Part shown: positions 18,376-29,369 of the stretch, piece after piece
How positions within the stretch are numbered: position 1 is the first letter of the stretch
Layout of the letters: the number at the start of each line of letters is the position of its first letter
NCBI GenBank assembly: GCA_029931535.1
Contig: JAQPZY010001561.1
Coordinates: forward strand, 1,340,501-1,404,500
Length of the DNA: 64,000 nt
Direction: 5' to 3'
Source of the DNA: Margaritifera margaritifera
Taxonomy: Eukaryota; Mollusca; Bivalvia; Unionida; Margaritiferidae
Translations under genes and position numbers: made by a program
Notes under the pieces: generated by a model
Database searches by the model: none
What the model was told of the DNA's origin: nothing
The model's input: the letters and a program-made list of their open reading frames with translations, nothing else

Positions 18376-19773
18376 CCAGGTCTTTCACCAACTGGTATGC
18401 CCTTTTACTGTCATTCTGGTTCAGACTTTTCTCGACTTCCTTGCAATGGTCCTCTAACCAGCTTTCTTTTGCTTTCTTTGTGCTCTTCTTAATCCTGTTG
18501 TTAATCTCATTGTATTTTTTTGCTCCTTCATGATCTCCTCGCTTACTCCTCCGTTTTCTCCTCACATCGCAGAGGTCGAGGATATCTGCTGTGACCCAAG
18601 GCTTCTTTTTTCTACGATGCTTGACAAGGATCTCTCCGGCTGTGTCTATTACTGCTTTGTTGAAGGTGATGATCAAGGAGTCTAGCTTTATTTCTTCATG
18701 TCCCAGAATTGTGAGTGGTGCAAATTTGCCGCCTATTGATGCTTCAAATGCTTGTGCCACGCTTGGATCTTTAAGTTTTTCAAGGTCGAACCTGCTCCTA
18801 ACTTGTCTTGGCTTATTGGTCTTCCTCAGACGAAGTTTGATAGTGATCATCAGCAAGTCATGGTCGCTTCCTATATCAGCTCCTGGGAAGCTACGTGTTC
18901 TAGCAATGTTAACGCTAGACCGGAAGCGCTTTCTTACCAAGATCTGATTGTGATGTTTTCTGTCTGGGTTGTGCCAAGTCCATCTTCTGGATGGTTTGTG
19001 TGGGCCAAGGGGTTTCGTTAGCACTAGGTTACTGTATGTGGCGAAGTCCAGGAGCTTGAGTCCTCTCTCATTGGTTTGCTTATTACAGTGTGGACCACAG
19101 ACTTCTCGCCAGTCTGCTTGTGCGTCTTCTCCTACCTTAGCATTCCAGTCTCCTTGAATAACCAGAATATCCTTCTTGGGTGTCTGGTCTATGAGAGTTT
19201 GAAGCTGGTAGAACTCATTAAGGTTCCTCGTCATCATGGTCAGATGTTGGGGCATAGACCTGTATGATAGTGATGTTAAAGGGAGATGCCCTCACGCGGA
19301 TTGTAATCATCCTGTTAGACATTGGTCGACAACCCATGACTGCACTCACAATGTCCTTGTGTACCATATAAACCGGACTCCATGTTCATGCTTGCTCTCA
19401 TGCCCACTGAAGTAGATCCTGTGTCGTCATCTGTTGATCTCTCTCCAAACTTTTTCCAGCTCATCTCGCAGAGTCCAAGGATGTGCCATTGGTATCTTCC
19501 CATCTCATGGGTTAGCTCCTCGGGTTTTTCCTTGCTTGTCTTAATGTCCTGTCATTCCATGTTCCAATGGTGATGTTATATCTTACCCGTACTTTGATGG
19601 TAGTTGCACCAGTAGCATACTTGTCACCTTCGTCCTGGTGTCCAGCGGATGGCGCGGTCATTGGTAACCCGGGCTGCGACCGATCCGGTATGTGAAATCT
19701 ATTTATTGTCATTTCGTCATCATTGGCGTATCATGGGTAGTTTCAACCTGGCGGCGCCCATTCCTCTCCAGGC
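18376..19773 (-). pseudogene. RTE-type LINE fragment, apurinic endonuclease domain
   Basis: The minus-strand frame at 18371-19255 encodes 294 residues of the endonuclease/exonuclease/phosphatase fold used by LINEs to nick target DNA: VIQGDWNAKVG near the start and SDHDLLM further on, then a basic spacer (KHRRKKKPWVT). Upstream pieces in other frames (19,315-19,503 and 19,512-19,712; TIGTWNDRTLRQA, WHILGLCEM) are the beginning of the same domain, split by indels. This protein type is often annotated as craniofacial development protein 2-like. The reverse transcriptase is absent: the fragment stops at about 18,376 against a minisatellite. Keeping the 5' part and losing the 3' part is the reverse of ordinary LINE truncation. 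Confidence 0.8.
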
Positions 19774-20235
19774 ACATATATATGACCCCCATACATATTA
19801 TATTAGATATGACCTTACTCATGTATACAGATATATTACCCCATACATATTATATTAGACATAACCTTCCTCCTGTATACAGATATATTACCCCATACAT
19901 ATTATATTAGATAAAACCTTACTCCTGTGTACAGATATATTACCCCATACATATTATATTAGATAAAACCTTACTCCTGTGTACAGATATATTACCCCAT
20001 ACATATTATATTAGATATAACCTTACTCCTGTGTACAGATATATTACCAAATACATATTATATTAGATAAAACCTTACTTGTGTATACAGATATATGACC
20101 CCCATACATATTATATTAGATATAACCTTACTCGTGTATACAGATATATTACCCCATACATATTATATTAGATATAATCTTACTCATGTATACAGATATA
20201 TTACCCATATACATATTATATTAGATATAACCTTA
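19774..20235 (+). repeat. About 52-bp minisatellite, right part, about 9 copies
   Basis: Continues the unit seen at 18,054-18,375 (TATTACCCCATACATATTAT core) in the same orientation. Confidence 0.85.
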
Positions 20236-21136
20236 TTCCAAGAGATATACCAGTGCCACATCTTCAGATTTCACAAACGTTTCCAGAAATAAGAAACGAA
20301 AAATAACTACGTGTTGAATCACAATCTTTGCTTTTTCAAACTTTGTAAGGACAAAGAAAATTTCAGTCATAATTTGAAATCCAGTAGTGTCTTTGGCATT
20401 AGTGATCCATTACATGCTCAACCTAAACGGTTCCTCTAAAGCTGTTGTCTACATATCATCGCGTTATGCACGAGAAAGACTGATGGCTGTGTTTCTTGTG
20501 TAGTCTACTCTAAAGCTGTTGTAGACATATCATCGCGTTATGCATGAGAAAGACTGATGGCTGTGTTCCTTGTGTAGTCTAGGAAAGTAACTCAAGCAAT
20601 GAAATACAGTTGTATTGTACAGGTTTACAATTTATTCCTAACACACATGTCTGAAATTAGATTCCTATTAGCAATAGGGAAGGGAGAGAGAGTGAATGAA
20701 ATAACAGATGTATTCTCGCATGCAACTTATTGTCTTTAATCGCAGATGCATAAGTACTATATAAGTGGATTGTAATTGTTCAGTAACTTGATACGACAAT
20801 TCATCTCAAGGCAAAAGCTATCATCTTGCAAGGCCCTATATCACGCTCTATGCAATTTCCGAATCGTCATAAAGTATCTAACGTATAAAAGTCTAACATA
20901 AGAACACAGTAACATAAGAACACAGTAACATTAATCATTCGTATTTCACAATGTATGTATGATGCAATATGCAATTTTTTATTGTGTGATGTAAAAAGTA
21001 GATTGGCTTGTATATTAGACGGATATTGTTTCATTTTTATTCGTAATCGAAAAAAATTTGGACGACGTCTGAATGAGTATTTGTAATATGTGTTGGATTC
21101 AGTTGTATGAAACTGTTTACAAAAGACAGTTATCTT

Positions 21137-21169
<33 letters not shown>

Positions 21170-21299
21170 AGGTATTGTTCCCACACAAATCGTCAAAGCT
21201 AAAACCATCACTAAATTAAACAGCATGCAGATGGATCTCAATCAGCTTGGAAAACACATCAAGGGTAACGTGTTTAGCTATTCAAACCGTCTCTGATTA
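20236..21299. other. Non-coding, with a 73-bp direct duplication and (CT)n
   Basis: Two copies of a segment beginning CTCTAAAGCTGTTGT lie at about 20,435-20,507 and 20,508-20,580, nearly identical. A (CT)n run is at 21,137-21,170. No gene is recognised. Confidence 0.5.
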
Positions 21300-21635
21300 C
21301 AAAACTCCTGATTTAGATTAACGTGTCTACACTCTCCTGATTTAGATTAACGTGTCTACACTCTCCTGATTTAGATTAATATGTCTACACTCTCCTGATT
21401 TAGATTAATGTTTCTACACTCTCCTGATTTAGATTAACGTGTCTACACTCTCCTGATTTAGATTAACGTGTCTACACTCTCCTGATTTAGATTAACGTGT
21501 CTACACTGTCCTGATTTAGATTAAGGTGTCTACACTGTCCTGATTTAGATTAAGGTGTCTACACTTTCCTGATTTAGATTAATATGTATACACTCTCCTG
21601 ATTTAGAGTAACATGTCTACACTGTCCTGATTTAG
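21300..21635 (+). repeat. 29-bp minisatellite, about 12 copies, abutting the left LTR
   Basis: Unit CTACACTCTCCTGATTTAG plus ATTAACGTGT. The last unit breaks at ATTTAG and the next bases are internal LTR sequence, so the array meets the retrotransposon without a normal LTR start. Confidence 0.85.
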
Positions 21636-22220
21636 AGGTTGAATTTTGTTTACAGTTAGAATTCCATTAAGATGACTCATATTCTAGAACATTCTGTCAT
21701 GTGACCAATCTTTATATATACCATGTTTGGTGGACATTTTTTCAGTTTTGACATTACCATCAGTCTTGTAAAGAGCTATTACAGTTGTGAAAATTCATTC
21801 CAAATTCTAAGAGAGGAATTATTTTAAATATTCATTGGATTATAACAGTGCTCATAAACTTTTGGATTTTGGATTTTTAATTGACAATTTTGGAATTTAT
21901 GTGAACTTATTCAGAGATTTTGGAATACTTCATTTTGACATCAGCACATCAAGATTACTAGTACATCAGGACTTTGGAGACCATTAGCACATCATAACAT
22001 TCAAGGACACAGCCGTGAATTCGGAACATTCTATATTTAGGACTTGTGATTAGAACAATCATTCTTATTGGATTATTAGGATTTCAAAACACATTACTGT
22101 AAGTGACTTTTTGATTTTTCATTTTAATTATCTAGTAATAAATTGCTTGTTGATTTTTATTTGATTTGTTGGTTTCACTTTCTTTCTGTTACATTTTTCT
22201 TAGGCCATAGAGTCGTAACA
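21636..22220 (+). repeat. Left LTR, 5'-truncated
   Basis: 585 bp matching the right LTR from 27506 on. The first 165 bp of the right LTR have no counterpart. Ends with TAACA, the inverse of the TGTTA that opens the right LTR. Confidence 0.9.
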
Positions 22221-22225
22221 GAAAT

Positions 22226-22243
22226 TGGGGGCTCGTCCGGGAT
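22226..22243 (+). other. Primer-binding site, tRNA-Pro type
   Basis: TGGGGGCTCGTCCGGGAT, five bases after the left LTR, is complementary to the 3' end of proline tRNA. The same 18 bases are the known primer site of murine leukaemia virus. Confidence 0.9.
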
Positions 22244-22382
22244 CTGAATTTCTTTAAAGCATATTAGAGATATTAAATTTATCTTTGAAATTCATATTGA
22301 TTTTGTGTCTGAATTTTTTTGTCTTTGGCAAAGATTTTTATATAGAGAAATTTTTTGTGTGTGAAACCAACAAGCATTTACA

Positions 22383-23831
22383 ATGGCATCTAATGTTCAG
22401 AATTTCATTTCAAAACCTACCCAGGAGGGGTTAGAGTGCATGAGAAAGGATGAGTTGCTCGAGCTTGCCAGAAAATACAGTCTATCTGAGGCAAAAGTAT
22501 CATTGACAAAACAGGAGATAAAGATTATTTTGATTCAGTATTTAGTAGGAAAGGGAATTTTTGAAAATAGTGCTTTAAGTTTGAAGAGAAAGCCTGTATC
22601 TGGTTCTGACAGGAAATTAAGGGAATTAGAGTTAAAGAACCAGATGGATTTAGAATTGGCAAAGCTTCAGATTCAGAGAGAGAGAGAGAAAGAAGAGAGG
22701 CAGATACAGATGGAGAGAGAGAAAGAAGAGAGGCAGATCCAAATGCAGAAAGAAGAGAGGCAGATCCAAATGCAGAAAGAAGAGAGGCAGATCCAAATGC
22801 AGAAAGAAGAGAGGCAGATGGAGAGAGAAAAAGAAGAGAGGCAGTTGGAGAGGGAGATGCAGAGAGAGAGAGAAAGAGAAGAAAGGGAAATGCAATTTAA
22901 ATTAAGAGAATTAGAACTGGCAAACAGAGCACACTCCACTCCTTCAAAAACAAGTTCAGGTTTTGATGTTACTAGATATATTAGGTTAGTACCCCCTTTT
23001 CAGGAAAAAGAAGTAGATAAATACTTTCTTCATTTCGAGAAAATAGCTGAAAACTTGAAATGGCCCAGAGAGCATTGGACTTTGTTATTACAAAGTGTAC
23101 TAATTGGCAAAGCTCGTGAAGTCTACACTTCACTGTCAGTACAACAAAGCACTGATTATGATGTGGTTAAGGAGTACATCTTGAAAGCTTATGAGTTGGT
23201 ACCAGAGGCATATCGACAAAGGTTTAGGAATTGTAGAAAAGAAACTGGACAAACTCATGTCGAATTTGCAAGGGATAAAGAACAACTATTTGATAGGTGG
23301 TGCTCAGCCAAGAAAGTTGATCAAGCTTATGATAACCTCCGACAGCTCGTATTAATTGAAGAGTTCAAAAGGTGCATCCATAGTGATGTTAAAACCTATC
23401 TTGACGAGCAGAATGTGGAAACTTTGGAAAATGCTGCTCGTATGGCTGATGATTATTCCTTGACTCACAAAATTTCATTTGGCAATAAGTCGTCCTCTCA
23501 GCAGTTTTCTGGTAAAAAACCATTTCAATCTCATTCGAGTACTTCCAAATTTCAATTTCACAACAGCACAACTGTTAGGAATCAAACATCTGATGAGACT
23601 GATCAGAAATCCGTATCTCTTCCTACGTGCACTTATTGTAAAAAGAAAGGGCACGTTATTTCTGATTGCTTCAAGTTGAAAAATAAGCAACAGAGTCAAG
23701 AGAGAGCTTTTCCAAATGCTCTTATTTCTACGAGGTCAAAGTCACGGTCTTGTATTGAAAGCAATACATTTGTTGGGTCAAACAAACCCCAGTCTGATTC
23801 TATTTTAGAAGCTTATGAACCATTCATGTAA
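22383..23831 (+). CDS. gag: Gag polyprotein with SCAN-like capsid domain and zinc knuckle
   Basis: 482 residues. A short N-terminal helical part is followed by a highly charged coiled coil (about residues 80-185) built from near-identical nine-residue repeats (QIQMQKEER). Next is a capsid-like domain (about 198-370; VPPFQEKEVDKYFLHFEKIA, then WPREHWTLLLQSVLIGKA) resembling the SCAN domain, which is thought to descend from Gmr1-type gag. A CCHC zinc knuckle follows (CTYCKKKGHVISDC, about 417-430) for RNA binding. Gag forms the intracellular particle. The frame is intact and ends in TAA at 23829, directly before protease in the same frame. The ATG at 22383 is the first start after the primer site. 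Confidence 0.9.
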   Translation: MASNVQNFISKPTQEGLECMRKDELLELARKYSLSEAKVSLTKQEIKIILIQYLVGKGIFENSALSLKRKPVSGSDRKLRELELKNQMDLELAKLQIQREREKEERQIQMEREKEERQIQMQKEERQIQMQKEERQIQMQKEERQMEREKEERQLEREMQREREREEREMQFKLRELELANRAHSTPSKTSSGFDVTRYIRLVPPFQEKEVDKYFLHFEKIAENLKWPREHWTLLLQSVLIGKAREVYTSLSVQQSTDYDVVKEYILKAYELVPEAYRQRFRNCRKETGQTHVEFARDKEQLFDRWCSAKKVDQAYDNLRQLVLIEEFKRCIHSDVKTYLDEQNVETLENAARMADDYSLTHKISFGNKSSSQQFSGKKPFQSHSSTSKFQFHNSTTVRNQTSDETDQKSVSLPTCTYCKKKGHVISDCFKLKNKQQSQERAFPNALISTRSKSRSCIESNTFVGSNKPQSDSILEAYEPFM

Positions 23832-24180
23832 GAAGGTTCTATATCACTTATTGGTGATTCTGCCAAGCCTATCCCAATTAAAATATTAAGGGACACTGGA
23901 GCTTCTCAGAGTCTTTTATTGTCAGGTACTTTGCCTTTGTATGACAAGTCTTCTTCAAGTGAAAGTGTTCTTGTTCAGGGAGTAGAGTGCGGCTTTGTAA
24001 ATGTTCCTCTCCATTGTGTAAATTTGGCATCAGACTTAGTTTCTGGACTGTGACTGTTGGGGGAGTGACTTCTTTACCCATAGAGGGTGTTCATTTATTA
24101 CTAGGCAATGACCTAGCTGGAGATAAGGTTGTGGTTAATCCACTTGTAACTGACAAGCCTTGTTTGGATCAGAAAGTTGA
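23832..24180 (+). pseudogene. Aspartic protease, frame broken
   Basis: Immediately after the gag stop, in the gag frame, an aspartic protease begins; its catalytic DTGAS is at 23892-23906. The frame reaches a TGA near 24,051, while the C-terminal part with the flap/LLLGNDLAG region (near 24,095) is in the integrase frame, so a one- or two-base shift lies near 24,045-24,055. The ATG at 23987 is an artefact of that shift. The single TAA between gag and protease could be a readthrough site or a mutation. Confidence 0.75.
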
Positions 24181-25770
24181 TCCTGTCGAAACTGAAATCC
24201 CTGATTTGTACCCTGCTTGTGCAGTTACTAGAGCTATGGCAAAAAGAGCTCTTGAGATTGATGTTGATCAGGATATTATTCCTTTAACTGACACATGTAT
24301 TGGTCAGTTTTTTGATGAGGTCACTTTTTCCTCAGGTATTGATCAATCAAACGGTATTGATCAGAGTGATCCTCTTTTGGCAACTTATTCTCTTTGTTCT
24401 AATCAGGATGACAAACGACAATCCCTTGTCGTTGAACAGGAGCAAGATCCCGAGATATCTTGTTTGTTTCAGAGGGCTATTAGTGAAACTGAAGCCACAC
24501 AAGTTCCAGTGTGTTACTTTGTGAAAAATTGGGTCCTTATGAGGAAATGGAGACCACCTGATGTACCCGCTGGTGACGAGTGGTCAGTGAGCTATCAAAT
24601 TGTTGTTCCTAAGTCATATCGACAGGAAATTCTTAATTTAGCCCATGAAACTCCTTTGGCTGGTCATTTAGGAGTCCGTAAGACTTATCACAAGATCTTG
24701 AATCATTTTTATTGGCCGAAACTCAAAAGTGATGTTTCTAAATACTGCAGATCCTGTCACACTTGTCAAATGCTAGGAAAACCCAATCAGAAGATACCTA
24801 AGGCTCATCTACAACCTATTCCTGCATTTGATGAACCATTTAGTAGAATAATAGTAGACTGTGTTGGTCCTTTACCTAAAACCAAGTTAGGCAACCAATA
24901 CTTGTTGACCATCATGTGTGCATCTACAAGATTTCCAGAGGCAATTCCTCTGAGAAATATAAAAACTAAAACTATTGTGAAAGCTTTGGTGAAGTTTTTT
25001 ACACTTGTTGGCCTTCCCAAATCTGTCCAGTCGGATCAAGGGTCAAATTTTATGTCTGGAATTTTCCAACAAGTTATGCACGAATTAGGCATCCAACAGT
25101 TTAAATCTTCTGCCTATCACCCTGAAAGTCAAGGTGCTTTGGAAAGATTTCATCAAACTTTGAAGAATATGATTCGATCATATTGCTTTGATACAGAAAA
25201 GGATTGGGATGAGGGCGTTCATTTGTTGTTGTTTGGTGTTGGGGAATCAGTTCAAGAGTCGTTGGGTTTTAGTCCCTTTGAACTAGTTTTTGGTCATACT
25301 GTCCGTGGACCATTGAAATTATTGAAAGAGAAACTTCTTTCAAATGAAGACTCAAAGATTAATCTTCTTGATTATGTTTCTGATTTCAAATACCAGTTGT
25401 CAAAGGCCTGTGAAGTAGCAAGAACTAATCTTCACACTACCCAGTCAAAAATGAAATTAAGGTATGACAGAAATACACACTAAAGGAATTTTAAACCTGG
25501 TGACAAAGTTCTGGCTCTCTTTCCCATACCTCAGAATCCTCTTCAGGCTAAATTATTTGGTCCTTATACCGTTGAAAAGAAAGTACATGACTTAAATTAT
25601 ATCATTAACACTCCTGGGAGACGGAAACAGAAACAACTTTGTCATATAAATATGTTAAAGGAATATTTTGACAGAGATAGCTCAGCTAATTATTCAGTTA
25701 ATTTAGTTGTACCTGTCCCACACAGTGAAGATACAACGATGGAGTACGATCAGACTATAGTGACTCTGGT
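24180..25770 (+). pseudogene. Integrase, placed before reverse transcriptase
   Basis: H2C2 zinc module (HETPLAGH, then CRSCHTC) at about 24,644-24,760. rve core: aspartate in IVDCVGPL (codon 24857), aspartate in QSDQGSNF (codon 25034) and glutamate in GALERFHQT (codon 25142), giving the classical D-35-E spacing. The C-terminal GPY/F-type module (NFKPGDKV, FGPYTVEKK) is present but follows a TAA at 25481-25483, and a further stop or shift occurs by about 25,773. Integrase inserts the cDNA copy into the genome. All catalytic residues are present; the nonsense codon separates core from tail. Confidence 0.9.
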
Positions 25771-26823
25771 ATAACCAATCTTCGGAATTCAGAAATATTG
25801 AACAACCTAGACCAGAAACTTTCACATCTACAACAACAGGAAAGAAATGAACTAAAACAGCTATTACATGACTATGAGCACTTGTTTCCTGATGTTCCAA
25901 CACGAACAAGTAAAATTTATCATGACGTTGACATTGTAGATTCTGCGCCTGTGAAACAGCATCCTTATAGGATGAATCCTCTCAAACAGAACTATCTGAA
26001 GAAAGAAATTCAGTATTTACTGGAGAATGATGTCATAGAACCAAGTAAAAGTAACTGGAGTTCACCATGTATTCTTGTTCCCAAGCCAGATAATACATTC
26101 CGTATGTGTACTGACTATAGAAAAGTCAACAGTGTCACCAAAACTGATTCATTTCCAATCCCAAGAATGGACGATTGCATTGATACAATTGGAAATGCGG
26201 AATATGTCACCAAGTTTGACCTTTTAAAAGGATTCTGGCAAATTCCACTGACGGAAAGGGCAAAAGAAATTTCAGCATTTGCAACTCCAGATGGACTTTA
26301 TCAATATAAAGTCATGCCGTTTGGAATGAAAAATTCGCCTGCAACGTTTCAACGTCTGATGAACATGATAACATTTGGTCTTGATAATTGTGACGCTTAT
26401 ATCGATGACGTCATTATCTACAACAACACCTGGGAAGATCATTTGGAAACCATTCGAAAATTCTTTGATCGACTCAGCGATGCGAATCTGACAATTAATT
26501 TGAGCAAAAGTGAGTTTTGCCATGCTTGTGTCACATTTTTAGGACATATTGTGGGACAAGGTCAAGTTAAACCTATAGAAGCTAAGGTCAAAGCTATCTC
26601 TGAACTTCAAGTTCCAATTTGTAAAAAGCAACTGATGCGATTTCTAGGTATGGCTGGATATTATCGGAAATTTTGTTCCAATTTTTCCAAAATTGCTGAA
26701 CCTTTGACAAGTTTATTGAGTAAGAAAACCAAATATCATTGGTCTGACAAGTGTCAGGAATCTTTTGACAAGTTAAAGGCCATGCTTAAGAATGCACCAG
26801 TTCTTTCTGCACCAAATTTTTAG
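25771..26823 (+). CDS. Reverse transcriptase
   Basis: 341 codons from about 25,798 without a clear own start; it should come from the pol precursor. Motifs in order: PYRMNPL, WSSPCILVPKPD, CTDYRKVN, KFDLLKGFWQIPL, catalytic AYIDDVIIY near 26,395-26,420, FLGHIV, and MRFLGMAGYYRKFC in the connection. It is in a different frame from the integrase before it and the RNase H after it, so there is one shift on either side; the downstream one falls in a T5 run at 26,816-26,820. Within itself the domain is intact. Confidence 0.9.
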   Translation: MTNLRNSEILNNLDQKLSHLQQQERNELKQLLHDYEHLFPDVPTRTSKIYHDVDIVDSAPVKQHPYRMNPLKQNYLKKEIQYLLENDVIEPSKSNWSSPCILVPKPDNTFRMCTDYRKVNSVTKTDSFPIPRMDDCIDTIGNAEYVTKFDLLKGFWQIPLTERAKEISAFATPDGLYQYKVMPFGMKNSPATFQRLMNMITFGLDNCDAYIDDVIIYNNTWEDHLETIRKFFDRLSDANLTINLSKSEFCHACVTFLGHIVGQGQVKPIEAKVKAISELQVPICKKQLMRFLGMAGYYRKFCSNFSKIAEPLTSLLSKKTKYHWSDKCQESFDKLKAMLKNAPVLSAPNF

Positions 26824-27202
26824 CCAATCATTTAAATTATCTGTTGATGCAAGTGATGTAGGGGTTGGTGGAGTATTGATTCAGGAAGACAAAAGTGGTG
26901 TGGATCACCCTGTGTGTTATTTTTCTAAAAAACTAAACAAGCACCAGAAAAATTATTCCACAATTGAGAAGGAATGTTTGGCTTTGATATTGGCTTTACA
27001 GCATTTTGAAGTGTATGTTACCTCAGCTCTTTCTCCAATTATTGTGTACAGTGATCACAATCCCCTTACTTTCATCAACAAAATGAAAGATAAAAATCGG
27101 AGATTGTTGAGATGGAGTTTGATATTGCAGGAATATAACATTGACATCAAACACATCAGGGGAAAAGACAATGTGATTGCAGATGCACTCTCACGTGCCT
27201 AG
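26824..27202 (+). pseudogene. RNase H domain, frameshifted from RT
   Basis: Gypsy RNase H with its four acidic positions: VDASD, IEKEC, YSDHNPL and ADALSR. It removes the RNA strand during reverse transcription. The domain continues directly from the RT connection region in another frame and ends at 27202, about 130 bp before the purine tract. Confidence 0.85.
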
Positions 27203-27330
27203 AAATGTAATATTGCTTGATGTAATTAAGTCCAGTATCATAAAACATGTTCTTATGTAATTTTGGTTATTATAGTATTAGATGTATATTCAAAAGAAAG
27301 CTTTATTATATAAATCTTTCTTTTTCTTTA

Positions 27331-27340
27331 TGAGGGGAGG
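27331..27340 (+). other. Polypurine tract
   Basis: TGAGGGGAGG directly before the right LTR; plus-strand primer site. Confidence 0.75.
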
Positions 27341-28087
27341 TGTTATGTATGATGTTTATATAATATTATAAATATTTTAGGAAATTATAAATGTTTCTTT
27401 ACTTTAATATTTGCTTAAATCTTAATGTTATCAGGAAAAACGTGTTTAACTAGTGTCCTTGAATTAGGTTGTTTTGATCAATATGTTTTCTCAATTTGAA
27501 GGTCAAGGTTGAATTTTGTTTACAGTTAGAATTCCATTAAGATGACTCATATTCTAGAACATTCTGTCTTGTGACCAATCTTTATATATACCATGTTTGG
27601 TGGACATTTTTTCAGTTTTGACATTACCATCAGTCTTGTAAAGAGCTATTACAGTTGTGAAAATTCATTCCAAATTCTAAGAGAGGAATTATTTTAAATA
27701 TTCATTGGATTATAACAGTGCTCATAAACTTTTGGATTTTGGATTTTTAATTGACAATTTTGGAATTTATGTGAACTTATTCAGATATTTTGGAATACTT
27801 CATTTTGACATCAGCACATCAAGATTACTAGTACATCAGGACTTTGGAGACCATTAGCACATCATAACATTCAAGGACACAGCCGTGAATTCGGATTCTA
27901 TATTTAGGACTTGTGATTAGAACAATCATTCTTATTGGATTATTAGGATTTCAAAACACATTACTGTAAGTGACTTTTTGATTTTTCATTTTAATTATCT
28001 AGTAATAAATTGCTTGTTGATTTTTATTTGATTTGTTGGTTTCACTTTCTTTCTGTTACATTTTTCTTAGACCATAGAGTCGTAACA
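27341..28087 (+). repeat. Right LTR, complete (747 bp)
   Basis: Begins TGTTATG after the purine tract and ends GTAACA, with TGTTA/TAACA inverted ends. The TATATA at about 27,587 may be promoter-related. Confidence 0.9.
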
Positions 28088-28756
28088 GTCAGGAATATGC
28101 CCTTTTCTACATTGATCAAACTTACTTGTCTTTGCTACATCCGTGAAGCGACAATTTCATTAGCTTTCTCAAAAATGTAAACTCTCCCATACGTCTTGTT
28201 GTGGGATCTAGTCAGCACTTCGTTTATTTCTTTGTCCAGTTTACTACCGACATGATTCTCCCAATCATTTCAAAGGAAATGGACCATCGGATCTTTGATT
28301 CATTCGGGCGTGCAGTTATGCTTGCAGCATTTAAATGAAGAATGTATACATACCAAAAGTTGTTTTGTTAAACGAACACTGAAACCGAAGGTGGATTGTC
28401 ATGAATGTACACAAAAAGGGATATTCTAGTGGTAAGAACAAAGGTGGCTGAAATCGGCGGAAGTGGGAGGTGGCGACGGTAAAATGTCGGCCATAGATAT
28501 TTCAGAACGAATTATGTATGTGTGTAAGCAAGCATTCTTGTCTGTCTGTGTTTACGTATGTGTTGGCTTGTTTAAAAAAGGATGGGATGGAGGATGATCC
28601 AATTTATTATTTCCGTCAACCATCTTCTCTGAGAACCGAATACTAGCTCTCTAGTATCACAAAGTCTTAATACCTCTTCAAGCGATGTAATTCAGAAACA
28701 ACAAGTCGAGTCATATTTATTTTTCCTGAGCCAGTTCACTATTTTCCTTGGACGTA
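28088..28756. other. No gene seen
   Basis: Unique-looking flank of the retrotransposon with short open frames only. Confidence 0.4.
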
Positions 28757-29000
28757 GTATTCCAGTTGAAGTCTATACCAGGCTGTACGATTACAGAGTA
28801 TTTCAGTTGAAGTCTCTACCAGGCTGTACGATTACAGAGTATTCCAGTTGAAGTCTATACCAGGCTGTACGATTACAGAGTATTCCAGTTGAAGTCTATA
28901 CCAGGCTGTACTATTACAGAGTATTCCAGTTGAAGTCTATACCAGGCTGTACGATTACGGTGTATTCTAGTCATAGTCTATACCAGGCTATACCATTACG
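28757..29000 (+). repeat. 41-bp minisatellite, 6 copies
   Basis: The unit begins GTATTCCAGTTGAAGTCTAT and continues ACCAGGCTGTACGATTACAGA. Confidence 0.85.
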
Positions 29001-29369
29001 ATTTAGTTAATCTCTTTATTTAAATCTGTTTACACTTAGTGCATGTGGCACGTGCAGTTTTCATCAAAGTGTAAGCATTGTTAGCCTGCCATTACCATAC
29101 ACTTTTAAAAAAATTAACAAATTGCTAAACCTGAAAAGGGAGACTGTTTTTAAATGCAGCTGATTGAATCCCAAATGACAATTATAAGTACTATACTTGA
29201 AAGTTAATTAGTTTCTTTTACTGCATATTAGTGGAGAAATCTATGATAAAGTGCTCCTAGATCTGCAAATATTACGTTCTAACATTACGTTAATCTTAAT
29301 TCCTCTTTTTTACCCTCCATGTATTGGTACTGCTCCAATCAGCACTGCGGTATAATAAAGACACATGCG

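Larger units (their letters stand above)
21636..28087 (+). mobile_element. Ty3/Gypsy retrotransposon of Gmr1 type
   Basis: Complete in layout except for the start of its left LTR. Order: LTR, primer site, gag, protease, integrase, reverse transcriptase, RNase H, purine tract, LTR. Integrase before reverse transcriptase is the copia-like order known in the Gypsy family from Gmr1 elements; the protein motifs themselves are Gypsy-like. Over their shared 582-585 bp the LTRs differ by three substitutions and one 3-bp indel, indicating recent insertion, yet the coding region has about five breaks. No target-site duplication can be tested because the left LTR edge is missing. Confidence 0.9.

Noticed and set aside
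22650..22939. Two minus-strand ORFs rich in L, S and F
   Set aside because: Antisense shadows of the gag coiled-coil repeats.
28088..28340. Possible coding relic right of the retrotransposon
   Set aside because: All frames have several stops and no domain is recognisable.
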